A stretch of 49,000 bases of DNA from Vairimorpha ceranae (taxonomy: Eukaryota > Microsporidia > Nosematidae), in the NCBI RefSeq assembly GCF_000988165.1, contig NW_020169326.1:1-49000 (forward strand). Direction: 5' to 3'. Made by a program: the position numbers and the translations under genes. Under the pieces are notes generated by a model. It saw only the letters and a program-made list of their open reading frames with translations. It was not told the DNA's origin and did not search any database. Shown piece by piece: positions 1 through 9,487 of this stretch (positions within the stretch are counted from its first letter, which is position 1; each line of letters starts with the position of its first letter).

Positions 1-1006
1 CTACACTAAATTTATCGGCCTTAATTTCGTCAAAAAAAGTAAATAAAAATTGAATTGATTCATATGCTTGTCCAAAAAAAATAAATCCACATCCAAGAAT
101 TCTTAAAATTAATTCTGTAATGTCTATTTTAGTCAATGTCTTTAAATAGGACGTTGTAGTAGGCTTTGAGAAATATCTTGTAAAGGAAAGTGATGGAATA
201 GAAATTATTAACAAATTGATAACAGTTTTTTTTAAACATGTATACGTAACAATATGTCCCACTTCATGATACAATAAGCTTAAAAATTCTTCTCGACTCA
301 TTAAATTGTATACCTTTTTAAAAACAAATATCGTAGCACTTTTTAGGTTACTAACTACAAAAATATTGCATTCTGCACTTTCGACGTCGCGCACATTAAG
401 AACGAACCCCCGCCCTTCGATAAAGTTGATAATTTCTTTAGGGAGCTTATCTTTAGTACAAATATCTATAACTTTGGCTCCAATAGAACCCCACCATGTT
501 CTATAAAACCATTCATTTCTAAGAAATACAAATATAACAAAATATCGGTTCTTTATTATAGACCTGTATAAAATAAAGTATTCTAAAAAGGCAAGTATTA
601 CGTTTACAATTTTTTTGTTATCATAACCAAAACCAATATATAGTAATATCATGGCTATTAAAATATTTTGCTCTTCTAATACATTCTTAAAATAAATGTA
701 AAAATTGTATATTAAATTGCATATCTTTGTCACTTGAGATCCGCTACTTGTCGTATTATTAAAATTGTTATGCTTTAAATTTAGAATGTTTTCATTTCTT
801 TTGTAGAACAATAGTGCTATTACAAATAAATACATTACAAACTTAAATAGTTGCAATCTAACACTATTAAGATGATTTCTTTTGATTCCTAAAAATAATT
901 CAGTTGAATAATAAGATGGCTTGGTAGTATACGCAACATAAATCAATTCATGAGACACAATCATTACAAAGAAAAGTATATAAGAGTATAAAAAGTATTT
1001 ATACAT
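1..1006 (-). CDS. STE24: CAAX prenyl protease 1-like M48 metalloprotease (Ste24), C-terminus cut by window edge
   Basis: This frame stays open from an ATG at 1006 to the left edge, about 335 codons with no stop. It has several hydrophobic segments (near residues 5-22, 55-66 and 115-150), then the zinc motif HEVGH at residues 247-251 (254-268). A second motif, EIKAD at residues 327-331 (14-28), follows at the spacing expected for the third zinc ligand of family M48. Ste24-type proteases are multi-pass ER/nuclear membrane enzymes that cleave the tail of prenylated CaaX proteins. The order of membrane segments, HExxH, hydrophobic stretch and ExxAD fits that family. The C-terminus lies outside the window. 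TTACCC touches the ATG, which supports this start. A site-2 protease was considered, but the second motif favours M48. Confidence 0.8.
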   Translation of the reverse strand, partial: MYKYFLYSYILFFVMIVSHELIYVAYTTKPSYYSTELFLGIKRNHLNSVRLQLFKFVMYLFVIALLFYKRNENILNLKHNNFNNTTSSGSQVTKICNLIYNFYIYFKNVLEEQNILIAMILLYIGFGYDNKKIVNVILAFLEYFILYRSIIKNRYFVIFVFLRNEWFYRTWWGSIGAKVIDICTKDKLPKEIINFIEGRGFVLNVRDVESAECNIFVVSNLKSATIFVFKKVYNLMSREEFLSLLYHEVGHIVTYTCLKKTVINLLIISIPSLSFTRYFSKPTTTSYLKTLTKIDITELILRILGCGFIFFGQAYESIQFLFTFFDEIKADKFSV

Positions 1007-1012
1007 GGGTAA
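1007..1012 (-). promoter_or_regulatory. CCC-type start-proximal motif of the STE24 gene
   Basis: On the minus strand TTACCC directly precedes the ATG. A C-rich triplet in a strongly AT-rich upstream region is a known microsporidian transcription-start-associated signal. The same signal recurs upstream of at least seven other genes here. That it is functional is inferred from this recurrence. Confidence 0.55.
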
Positions 1013-2243
1013 AAAATTTTTCCCTTTTTATACTTTAAATAAAAAAATATTGTACAAATAAGAATAATTTACTATTTTTTATATGTTCAAAAAAACAGAT
1101 AGTTTCTTAAAATACATAATTTTTTGAAGAAAAAATTATACTATTTGTAACTTTATTAAATTCATTGGTTGCATCTGAGATATGTGTCATATCAACCAAT
1201 AAAAACATGATACACAAATTAATAGTGATCTTAATTTAAAAAACTAATTAAAGATCAAAATTTAGAAACAAATAGCTTAACAAAAATGAAAGAATGAAAT
1301 TAATAATTTAATGTCAACATCTTTAATGTTGGTTGTATTTTACACACAGCCAACAAACTATGATTTACACGTTGTTTTTGATAATAATACAAAAATTACT
1401 TATGAGTAAAAATAAAGATGCATTGATCATAGATAATTCTAAATTAATATTATTAGATTTACATTATAATTCCCTAGTATGCAACAAGAAATCTTTATTC
1501 CTTTTTTTATGTGCATTATCTAACTTTTAGCAAATAAATAAAATATTAATAGTATTAAAGAAATCAGAAATTAAAAAATATTTCATTTGTAATTTAATTA
1601 TCTTTTAAGTGTTTTTTTCGTTAACATAAAAATTAAAAATTTTATTTTTTTAAGATTGTTAGATGTATCTTAAGCACTAATTTAAAACTGTCAAATTTAG
1701 CGTTCTTGTCAAAGTCAAAGTGGTTTGGTTCGATGCGTTTACAGAAATTATGTTATACAAACTTGCAGTGAAACAAACGTTATATTATTGATATATAGTT
1801 GAATCAGCCCAAATTGCAAAAAGCAATAACGACGAAACTAGAGATATAACCACTACGTATGTTTCGCTCTAGATGAGAAATTACGATAATCTTATTAATC
1901 TCTAAAATTATCTTTTTCTGCGATCAAGTCTTTACACCTTTATGAAAATAGTTATACATACTTTTTACTGTAGTACACTGTCATAACCACAGAAATAAGG
2001 GTCTTCATTAGATATCTTTCAATGGCACTTAATGTTTTATTGTTGAAATTACTGTTACTATTACTACTAATTGTTTTACTAATTATGTTCTTCGTCGCTG
2101 TACCTATTATTGCAATTTATCCTTCTTTTTCGTTGTTTCTAATTTTTAATTAATTTCTCTTAAAATGTTCATTTTTGTTGTTTTTATTCAAATTATTGAT
2201 TAAAGAAGTTTCGATAATTAAAAGTGAAAAAAACAGTAAACTT

Positions 2244-2266
2244 TGTCATACCCTTTTGCTATGACA
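2244..2266. repeat. Small inverted repeat (7-bp stem, 9-nt loop)
   Basis: TGTCATA at 2244-2250 pairs with TATGACA at 2260-2266 around the loop CCCTTTTGC. A related string occurs near 33368-33395, so it may belong to a diverged dispersed repeat. Confidence 0.4.
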
Positions 2267-3981
2267 TATTTTGGATCCCACTATATTTTTAATTTATCTA
2301 AATTTTTATTTCTTAGTAGTAAAAATTTACAAAGAAGAGAATGGCGTTTAACAAAAAAGTTTTAAAGCTCTAAAGATAGACTCATTTCAAAACCTAAAAA
2401 TCTTTGGTATTATTGTTTATAACCACATTCATTTTTTTTTATAACCAATCGTCAAAGACACTTTGTGATTAAATTTATAGTCACAATTTATTAAATATAA
2501 TAATTGATCATTTTTTTATCACAATTATTACTAAATTTTCATTGGTTTAATATATCAAAAAATTACAAATAAGAAAATTTCTATGGAGCTTGCTTAAAGA
2601 AAATAACTTAACGAGTAACGGGAAGGTACCCAGATAAATCATTTTATAAAAACTTTTATTTTAAAGAATCGAATGGAATATACGGCAAAACAGTGTGCAT
2701 TTTAAAGAGATTCCACGCCAATGGCTTCATTTTTCGAGAATATCCAAAATCATTTATAAAAAAATCGTTTTTCTTGTTCCTTATTAAAACACCTATTACA
2801 TAAAAGCAACCTACCCGAGGTTATGCCACACGCATAAATATAACAATTTTGTTTAAAAAAGCCTTTCATATTATTATTTCTGTGAATTTTCTTAGATTAG
2901 ATTTTTAAGAAATTGACAGATTAGAATTATTTAATTATTTTTTTTTTGTATTTTAAATTTTATAAAACAGTCGCTTTTCAGCAAATATTATAGTTTGATT
3001 TTATAGCCTTTCTTTTTAACCATATGTCAAATGTAATGTTGATATAAATTGCTTTTATATTATGCATATAAATAAATATAAATTACAAGTAAGAGAATCA
3101 TTGAAAATGAATTAATCAATCTATATTAAATGTCAAAAGAGAATTTTTAGTCTATATAAAAAATCATTTTCTTGATTTACATTTACACAAGAAATTTTAT
3201 AACCATACATAGATTTAGTGAAATTAAAATAATTTTGTAATTAACAATTAAAAACGCTATAAATTATCCGTAATTCAAAAAAATTTAAAACAAAATAAGA
3301 ATGCTTGTTGCCACCAATTTAATTATAAGAAACGAAAAGATAAAAATAAGCTGATTGATTTAACTCGTTGATTGTCTAATTTAATATTTTTATAATTTGC
3401 ATATTATAATTTTTTTCACTTTAAATTTGACATTTTTTGATTTTTAAAAGTTTTAAATCTAGATTCTCTTGCAGACTTATAATACCTGCTATGAAATTTT
3501 TATAACAATTTATTTTTCATAATGCCAGAGATAGCTGGAAGAGAATTGTATTTTAGGTAATACTCAATTAAATTGTCAAAATTAAAAACCCCTTTAATTA
3601 AAATGTTAATTGAATCCATTCTTGCTACAATGTTTTTTCTATTTATATTTTTTGTTTCAGATATATTGCAAACATCTTTATGTAAACTAAGTATGTTCAA
3701 GATTCTGTAAATTGTGTGCTTGCAAAAAATATTGTTTCCAATTGAACCAATAAATTATTTTTAATATTTTATGATTATCCTATCCATACACATTAAAATT
3801 AAAAATTTAATGTTATTTTAAATTTTTATTAAAAATTTTGTCATTAAATTAAACGATATAATAATTGTTGACATAAAAATATATTCATATTATAAAATGA
3901 AAAGAATTAATAAAATAAATAAGAAAAATTTACATGTTCTAAAATGTAAAAATTTAATAAAAAGTTTAATATAAATAAAAA

Positions 3982-5667
3982 ATGATTGAGAGGGGTATTA
4001 TGGAAAAAATAAAAAATTTATTAACAGAGGATGAAGTAGAAGCAGAAGCAAATTCTGGAAGGGGCATTTTATCAATATTTAGAATTGCTAAGGTAGAAAG
4101 AAGAATGTTTTGGCTTATGACGCTTATGTTTTCGCTTATTTCCTTTATTTACTCAGTAGGACGAGTGTTAAAAGATGCAGCAGTTCTTAGTAGACAGATG
4201 CCACTATCCATTAATTGTCTTAAAAGCTTTGTAATTTTACCAGTTACTCTTGTTTGTGTAGGATTAATTCAGAAGTCTACACTCTCTTATTCTTTTACAA
4301 AAATATTTGATGGTGCATTGTTAATATTTGCTTTTCTTTATATCATTCTTGGTCTAGTTCTTCTTCCATATTCTCATCTTTTCCAGCTTGATAGTTATTT
4401 TTTTAGAGACCTTTTTAGTGATGGGAAATGTGTTGTAAGAGGCTATGATGCTTTATTATCTTTGGCACTGGTCTTTAACGAATGGACATCCTCTCTAGTT
4501 TACATTGTTTCAGAAATGTTTGGTAATTTAGTATTGTCTTATTTCTTCTTGACGTTTGCTAATTCTTTAACAACTCCAGGACAAAGTGCAAGATTCATAC
4601 CTTTATTTTATGTTTTCTCGAATATTTCTCTTTTCTTATCTTCTCAAGTGACAGAACTTTTTACAAGATATAGATCAAAGCTCACTTTCTCAGAGGCGGA
4701 ATTTTTATATAATGGCTTTTTTGTATTTTCTGGAGTTCTAGTAATAGTTATATTTTTAATTAAAAAATATTTGGAGAGGAATGTGACTAACAAACCTTTG
4801 TTTGTTGTAAAATCTGTTAAAAAGAAGGGACCAAAAGTTAAAGTAGGATTTGCGGAGGGCCTTAAAGAAATGATGGCATCAAAGTTATTACTTAACATTT
4901 CATTAACTGTTATGTTCTATGGTATATCAACTAATTTAATAGAATCAACATTTAAAAGTGGACTTGTGAAAGGTGCAGAAGAATTAAACGAGAATACTAA
5001 AAGTTATTCTATGGGATATAATTCATTTGAACAAAAGATAGCATCAATAACTGTTATTATCCTGCTTTTATCACCATTTCCAAAATTAATACAAACCAAA
5101 GGATGGATATTTGTTGCCATAGCGTGCCCACTTATTACCCTTTTTGCTGTAGTTTCTGTGTGTGGTCTTGCTTTTTACAATTATCCGGCAACAAATAATG
5201 ACACAAATTTTTTTCTAAATTCATTATGTGCTACGCCCGGTAAATCGTTTATAAAATTAGAAAATGTTTTAGGATGTGTAGCTGTAGCTCTTATGAAAGT
5301 AGCAAAATATGGCTCTTTTGATATTTCCAAAGAAGCCATTTCAATGCAGATTGATTCGTCATTGCGTGCACGTTATAAAGGAATTTTTGACGGTGTTTTT
5401 GGTAAGTTAGGAAAATCTCTTGGATCGTTATTTGTGTGGATTATGGGATATGCATTTCAAACAAGAGATTTTAGAAAATTAGCTCCCTTATGTATCAGCG
5501 TAATTGTCTTTTTTGTTATTATTTGGATTTATTCAGTTATTTATTTAAATAAGAAATACAAAGAATCAGTTGTTAGTAATTTACCCATCGATGTTGATTT
5601 GTTTGCATCAAAGTTGTTAGATAATAAAAAAGAAGAGGAAATTGATGTGTCAGTGCTCGTTAATTAA
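3982..5667 (+). CDS. ATP/ADP nucleotide transporter of the NTT (TLC) family
   Basis: A 561-residue multi-pass membrane protein with about 11-12 hydrophobic segments, the usual size and shape for NTT carriers (500-600 residues). After a charged N-terminus, a segment around residues 42-60 is followed by VGRVLKDAAV, which corresponds to the basic and acidic stretch after the first helix of the family. A region near residues 175-215, rich in F, N and G and ending in SARFIPLF, matches the NTT pattern in which the transporter core precedes a RFYPLF-like motif. In microsporidia these proteins sit in the parasite plasma membrane or mitosome and import host ATP and other nucleotides. The first ATG (3982) is taken; a second at 4000 is equally possible. 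No CCC motif is seen upstream. The family call is firm; the substrate is inferred. Confidence 0.85.
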   Translation: MIERGIMEKIKNLLTEDEVEAEANSGRGILSIFRIAKVERRMFWLMTLMFSLISFIYSVGRVLKDAAVLSRQMPLSINCLKSFVILPVTLVCVGLIQKSTLSYSFTKIFDGALLIFAFLYIILGLVLLPYSHLFQLDSYFFRDLFSDGKCVVRGYDALLSLALVFNEWTSSLVYIVSEMFGNLVLSYFFLTFANSLTTPGQSARFIPLFYVFSNISLFLSSQVTELFTRYRSKLTFSEAEFLYNGFFVFSGVLVIVIFLIKKYLERNVTNKPLFVVKSVKKKGPKVKVGFAEGLKEMMASKLLLNISLTVMFYGISTNLIESTFKSGLVKGAEELNENTKSYSMGYNSFEQKIASITVIILLLSPFPKLIQTKGWIFVAIACPLITLFAVVSVCGLAFYNYPATNNDTNFFLNSLCATPGKSFIKLENVLGCVAVALMKVAKYGSFDISKEAISMQIDSSLRARYKGIFDGVFGKLGKSLGSLFVWIMGYAFQTRDFRKLAPLCISVIVFFVIIWIYSVIYLNKKYKESVVSNLPIDVDLFASKLLDNKKEEEIDVSVLVN

Positions 5668-6559
5668 AATTAATTATTTAAAAATTTTCTAAATATATGG
5701 TTAACATATAGAATTTTAAATGTACCAGAAGGCTGGCCAGAGCGTGATGGTGATTTGGTAAGACGAGAAAAATTATTTTTATTAGGCATATTTATTTATT
5801 AAAAGTTTTTTTAATAGTTTTTTTGAATGATCCTCTCACAAACAGTTACAAATCATTCTTAAACGTTTCAGTTTAGGAGTTTGAGCCTTATGATTGACGG
5901 AGTGAAGATCTTTGAAAACATTAAACTTTTTGATTTACTTTGACGGTTGTAAAAGAATATGTTTTTTATAGCTTCTACTTTGATAGAAATAAAAAAAATA
6001 TTTCTAATTTTATGGATATAGTACACATTTTATATCATGTATTTGTAAATTATTATTTAAAATTTTGTTGTTTAGTCTTTGTAAATTAGATAAAACAATC
6101 ATTATTAACATACAATGAATACTTAAATTGTTTATACGGTTGAAATTAAGCTTTTGAAAATAGTTTTTTATGCAACAAATACTGTTTTGAAAATTTTATT
6201 TTATTATAATTTATTTGTTTATTGATATTTTGGTATTCCACTAAAACACAAAAATTTAATATAAATTGGCTGTCAAATGTTTTAATTTAAATACTACATT
6301 AATTAAAAATGAAATATAAATAATCTGGTTCATAAGAGGGACACAATAAGTTTTAATAAACTAAAATAAATCATTTAATTACATATTGCTTATTGAGCAA
6401 AACATCGAAGAAGGATATGTCAGATAGCTTTTAAAAATTTAGTTCTTCAAATTTTAAAGCGACATAATTAAATTCAAGATTACATTTGTCACAATTTAAT
6501 ATTACTTTAAAACATAGCCACTCTTTTGTACCTTTTTTTTCTTTTTTATTCTCTTTCTC
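5668..6559. other. AT-rich intergenic region with a short coding-like remnant
   Basis: Mostly featureless AT-rich DNA. Directly behind the transporter gene a frame without ATG ends at 5802 and encodes the well-composed stretch PEGWPERDGDLVRREK (5731-5778). It is not recognisable and may be a gene or transposon fragment. Confidence 0.4.
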
Positions 6560-7194
6560 TAAGAAACTCCCCCTTTCCTCAATTTCAACATATGCGCAAT
6601 ACTAGCACAAGCGTACCACAAAAATCTCGCTTTGTAAGAAGATGTTTTAATCTCCGCAAGGATAGTACAGGGCCGACAACTGGTAATATGCTATCAAATC
6701 AGGGGTTTGCTAGATCGCTCGGTAGAGGTGATACGAGTTTAATAACCGTAATGTTTTTTAACATCTCACGCGAAATTCTAGAGTTTCAATAGCTTGCTTA
6801 TCCCACCCAGGCGGGTCTTCAGATGTAACTTCTTATTTTAGGTCTCCGTGTACGACTTACAAATATTTCCACAGCCAGAGCAATTGTTGCGCCGACATAA
6901 ATAGTGATATGCCTTCTCGCAACTTAATAAAATTTTCAACCCTTAATCGGCATCTACACAAAGCCTTACAAAATGACTTTCTTAACTAATATTTTATGAC
7001 AGTTGTTTTGTCAACGCCAAGTAATTACTTAACGATTCACGCTGCCAAGATTCAACGATAAAGACTACTCCTTGGATTTAACTGCTCCAAAAAATTAAAT
7101 TTCTTTTGAAAATTCATGGTCGAAAATCTTTTTTTGTTTCTTAATAATAAATATCATTTGTAAAAAGTAAAAATTTTTATTAAAACTCCCGCCG
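6560..7194. other. GC-richer island, probable decayed mobile or coding sequence
   Basis: Between 6560 and 6960 base composition is clearly less AT-rich than the surroundings. The plus strand has an 88-codon frame (6526-6792). The minus strand is also largely open, with only scattered stops, and reads for example VARRHITIYVGATIALAVEI (about 6860-6925) and ITVIKLVSPLPSDLANP (about 6705-6755). Such sense-like sequence broken by stops suggests an old transposon or foreign gene, direction uncertain. No family was recognised. Confidence 0.4.
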
Positions 7195-7440
7195 TGTATT
7201 GAACCAGACGATTTTGTTCTGTAAACTCACTTAAGGTGAGAAATGGTCTTTAAATAGATCGAGGATTCTGTATCCTACGGAAAAGTTCTTTTCTTCTATA
7301 AGCAAGCCCGTAAAGGTATGCTGGCGTGTAAGAGCAATATTGATGTTTTTGTTTTTAAAATGAAGTTTTTAGTGGCCTGGTAGTTTTTCTTTTGTTGCTG
7401 TTTTTATTTTAAAAAATAAACCTTTTATTTTATTATTTTA
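7195..7440 (+). repeat. Dispersed repeat, left copy (LTR or short element candidate)
   Basis: From 7239 to about 7440 the plus strand matches the reverse complement of 48800-49000 with only scattered substitutions. Shared anchors include GAGGATTCTGTATCCTA and GTAAAGGTATGCTGGCGTGT, followed by a T-rich tail. It is richer in G+C than its surroundings and has no coding frame. The unit may start further left (7195), but the other copy is cut by the window edge. A solo LTR, a non-autonomous element or a structured RNA gene are all possible. Confidence 0.6.
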
Positions 7441-7575
7441 ATAAACTTTTTCTTTTATTTTTTTTTATTAAAATACCCGCTTAAAAGTTTCAAAATAAAG
7501 ATAATAAAGATTACCCTACTAAAGTAATGCATTACAGAAAATAATCAAATTCATTGTTATTTGTCTATCAAATGA

Positions 7576-8233
7576 TATATTCTTTTATTTACAATTTTTT
7601 TACCCAATACTAAAAAAAATATAAACATTATAATTTTTTCTTATAAAATTAATATTTTATACGTTGGTACAAATAATATTACAAAATACAAATGCTCCGA
7701 TTTAAAGCAAACACATTATGTAATAAAAACGTTTTCATTAATAAAAATAAATCCTGTAAAACCCATAATTTTTTATTTTAATGCTCCCAATATACTATTT
7801 GTTGTTATTGTGAATGACAAGAATTCTAAAATTATTACCGTTGCAAATGAAATGAGTAGTGCGCAAAAATTTAATATTACAATGTATACAATAATAATGC
7901 TAGAAATATTAGTATAGTTATTTTTTGTGTGCATAGGATGTTATTCCTATTACAAAAAACCAATTAAGCTTGAAAACCCCATTACTGCTGCAATATTTCT
8001 ATTTTCGAGCAAAATAATGTGGCGCAAAGAAACAATATATATTGTTGTAATAATTACAATCACCATTATCCACATATTACCACATAATTCGCTTTTTAAA
8101 ATTTATACAAGATGCAGCAATCATTAACAAAAAATATACATTTCCAAGTAAATTTATAAATCCTGTTTTTATTAAATATTCTACTAAGGCGGCTATTAAA
8201 CGCTATTATTTTTTACAAGAATATAAAACGTGA
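7576..8233 (+). pseudogene. Decayed membrane or secreted protein gene, family unknown
   Basis: One frame is open for 113 codons from 7576 to an in-frame TAG at 7915-7917. It continues in the same frame for about 69 codons to a TAA at 8125-8127. A +1 shift near 8110 then gives another open stretch (DAAIINKKYTFPSKFINP and onward) ending at a TGA at 8231-8233. A possible original start is the ATG at 7572 in the neighbouring frame, which would need another shift. The conceptual product has a hydrophobic N-terminus, a soluble part with NPVKPIIFYFNAPN, and two strongly hydrophobic segments near the TAG and around 8035-8090. Length, composition and the colinear restart argue for a recently inactivated gene of roughly 220 codons. 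I do not recognise the family. Sequencing errors cannot be excluded. Confidence 0.5.
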
Positions 8234-9487
8234 TGTTGAGGTATTGAAGGGAATTTGAACCTGAAAGTATAAAAAATATAATTATACTTAGAAATGAAGA
8301 AATTTTTTGTTGTGTCAGAAAGAATTGTTATGAGAAAACATGGGTTTATTTTTTATAAAAATTATATAAGGCTGATACATCAAATCAAACAATCTTATTC
8401 TTATAATTTATAGTTTAGGGGCTTCATAACAATATGAACCCGGCTTTATAGTTATCTATACATAGTCTATTGATATCACAATATTTATAAGATAATAAAG
8501 TACTGCATATAAACAATGATTGTGAGAAATCAAAAGGAATGAAACTTGAAAACTAAGAGTTGCAAGGGTATACTTATTTAAAATCGTTGTTGAAAGAAAA
8601 TATAATAAGAAAAAAATGTAGATAAAAGATTTCTTTATGTTTATAATAAAATAATGTTTGAAGTTACAAAAGATTGCGTGGCTAAATAATTTATTAGAAT
8701 GTTGTACACAGCTATATGAGAAAACACAAAGAAGCTCTTAAAGCTATTTATTTGCAACTGTATAACCAATAAGGCATTACAAACAATAAAAAAATTAAAA
8801 TTCACTTAGCACAGAAATACATAGTAAATATAAAGACAAAAGTAAAAATATGCTTAAAAAGCCAAATTAAAATAAAAAATGTCTGGCTGTTTTTATCTCG
8901 CAAAAAATAAGCAATCAGATGCAATAGAAAAATTGTTTTAATTACGATAAAAATCATTGTTTTACCAGTAATTGTTAAATCTTTTTTTATCGATTTAAAA
9001 GTATTTAAGGAAATTTTTAAATAAACATAATATTCTCTATGAAATCTTTTATAGTAACAAGCCAATCTACCTTTTCTTCTTAAACAACCACACTGTAGCA
9101 GCGAAAACGGCACGAATATATTCCTACTAGACAAGATAATAAAGAGGTTTATCTAATGGTAAACAGACAATTGTTTTAAAATAAAGAAATATTAAACAAA
9201 ATATCAAAGCTATGTATAAAAAGAAAATTTATTTTGAAACTTGTTACAATTTACAACCATGTATTAAAATTTATTTAAATTTTATTCACAATTATTTTTT
9301 GTAAAACAAAGTCTTCAGTTTTCTGTTAACTTGTGTATAAATTAATATCAACTGTTGACTCAAATATTTGTTTGGGCCTATAAAGATTTTTAAGGCAATT
9401 TTTAATTTTTGTAATTTTGTTTCATTTATATAAGTTTGTTTCAAATTTTTTGTTTTAAAGTATAAATATAATTTTTTTTACCCTTGC
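8234..9487. other. AT-rich intergenic region upstream of the aminopeptidase gene
   Basis: No supported gene. A 110-codon minus-strand frame (8802-9134) needs a TTG start and has a composition expected of random AT-rich DNA. The last 100 bases are very T-rich and lead into the start-proximal motif of the next gene. Confidence 0.5.
9481..9483 (+). promoter_or_regulatory. CCC motif upstream of the aminopeptidase ATG
   Basis: A T-run ending in TTACCC stands four bases before the ATG at 9488, the same arrangement as at the other CCC-bearing genes here. It supports this start and an extremely short 5' leader, as is known for microsporidian mRNAs. Confidence 0.55.

Larger units (their letters stand above)
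1007..3981. other. AT-rich intergenic region with no supported gene
   Basis: About 3 kb of AT-rich DNA. It holds an imperfect TACTAC-type trinucleotide run near 2045-2085 and a 7-bp hairpin at 2244-2266. A minus-strand frame of about 80 codons (around 3500-3760) has no good ATG and is not recognisable. Some segments (1690-1900, 2600-2850) are slightly richer in G+C and may be very old coding or transposon remains, but nothing could be identified. Confidence 0.5.

Noticed and set aside
254..268. HExxH read as a site-2 protease (M50)
   Set aside because: The later EIKAD motif and overall layout fit M48/Ste24 better, and no M50 LDG motif was seen in the visible part.
3500..3760. Minus-strand frame of about 80 codons
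   Set aside because: No ATG near its beginning, no motif, no recognisable family; kept only as a possible old fragment.
8236..8262. Second T-loop-like string (complement of ATTTGAACC)
   Set aside because: Stem bases do not pair, and no cloverleaf is possible in the AT-rich flanks.
8802..9134. 110-codon minus-strand frame
   Set aside because: Needs a TTG start, has no start-proximal motif, and its F/I/K-rich composition is what AT-rich spacer DNA gives by chance.
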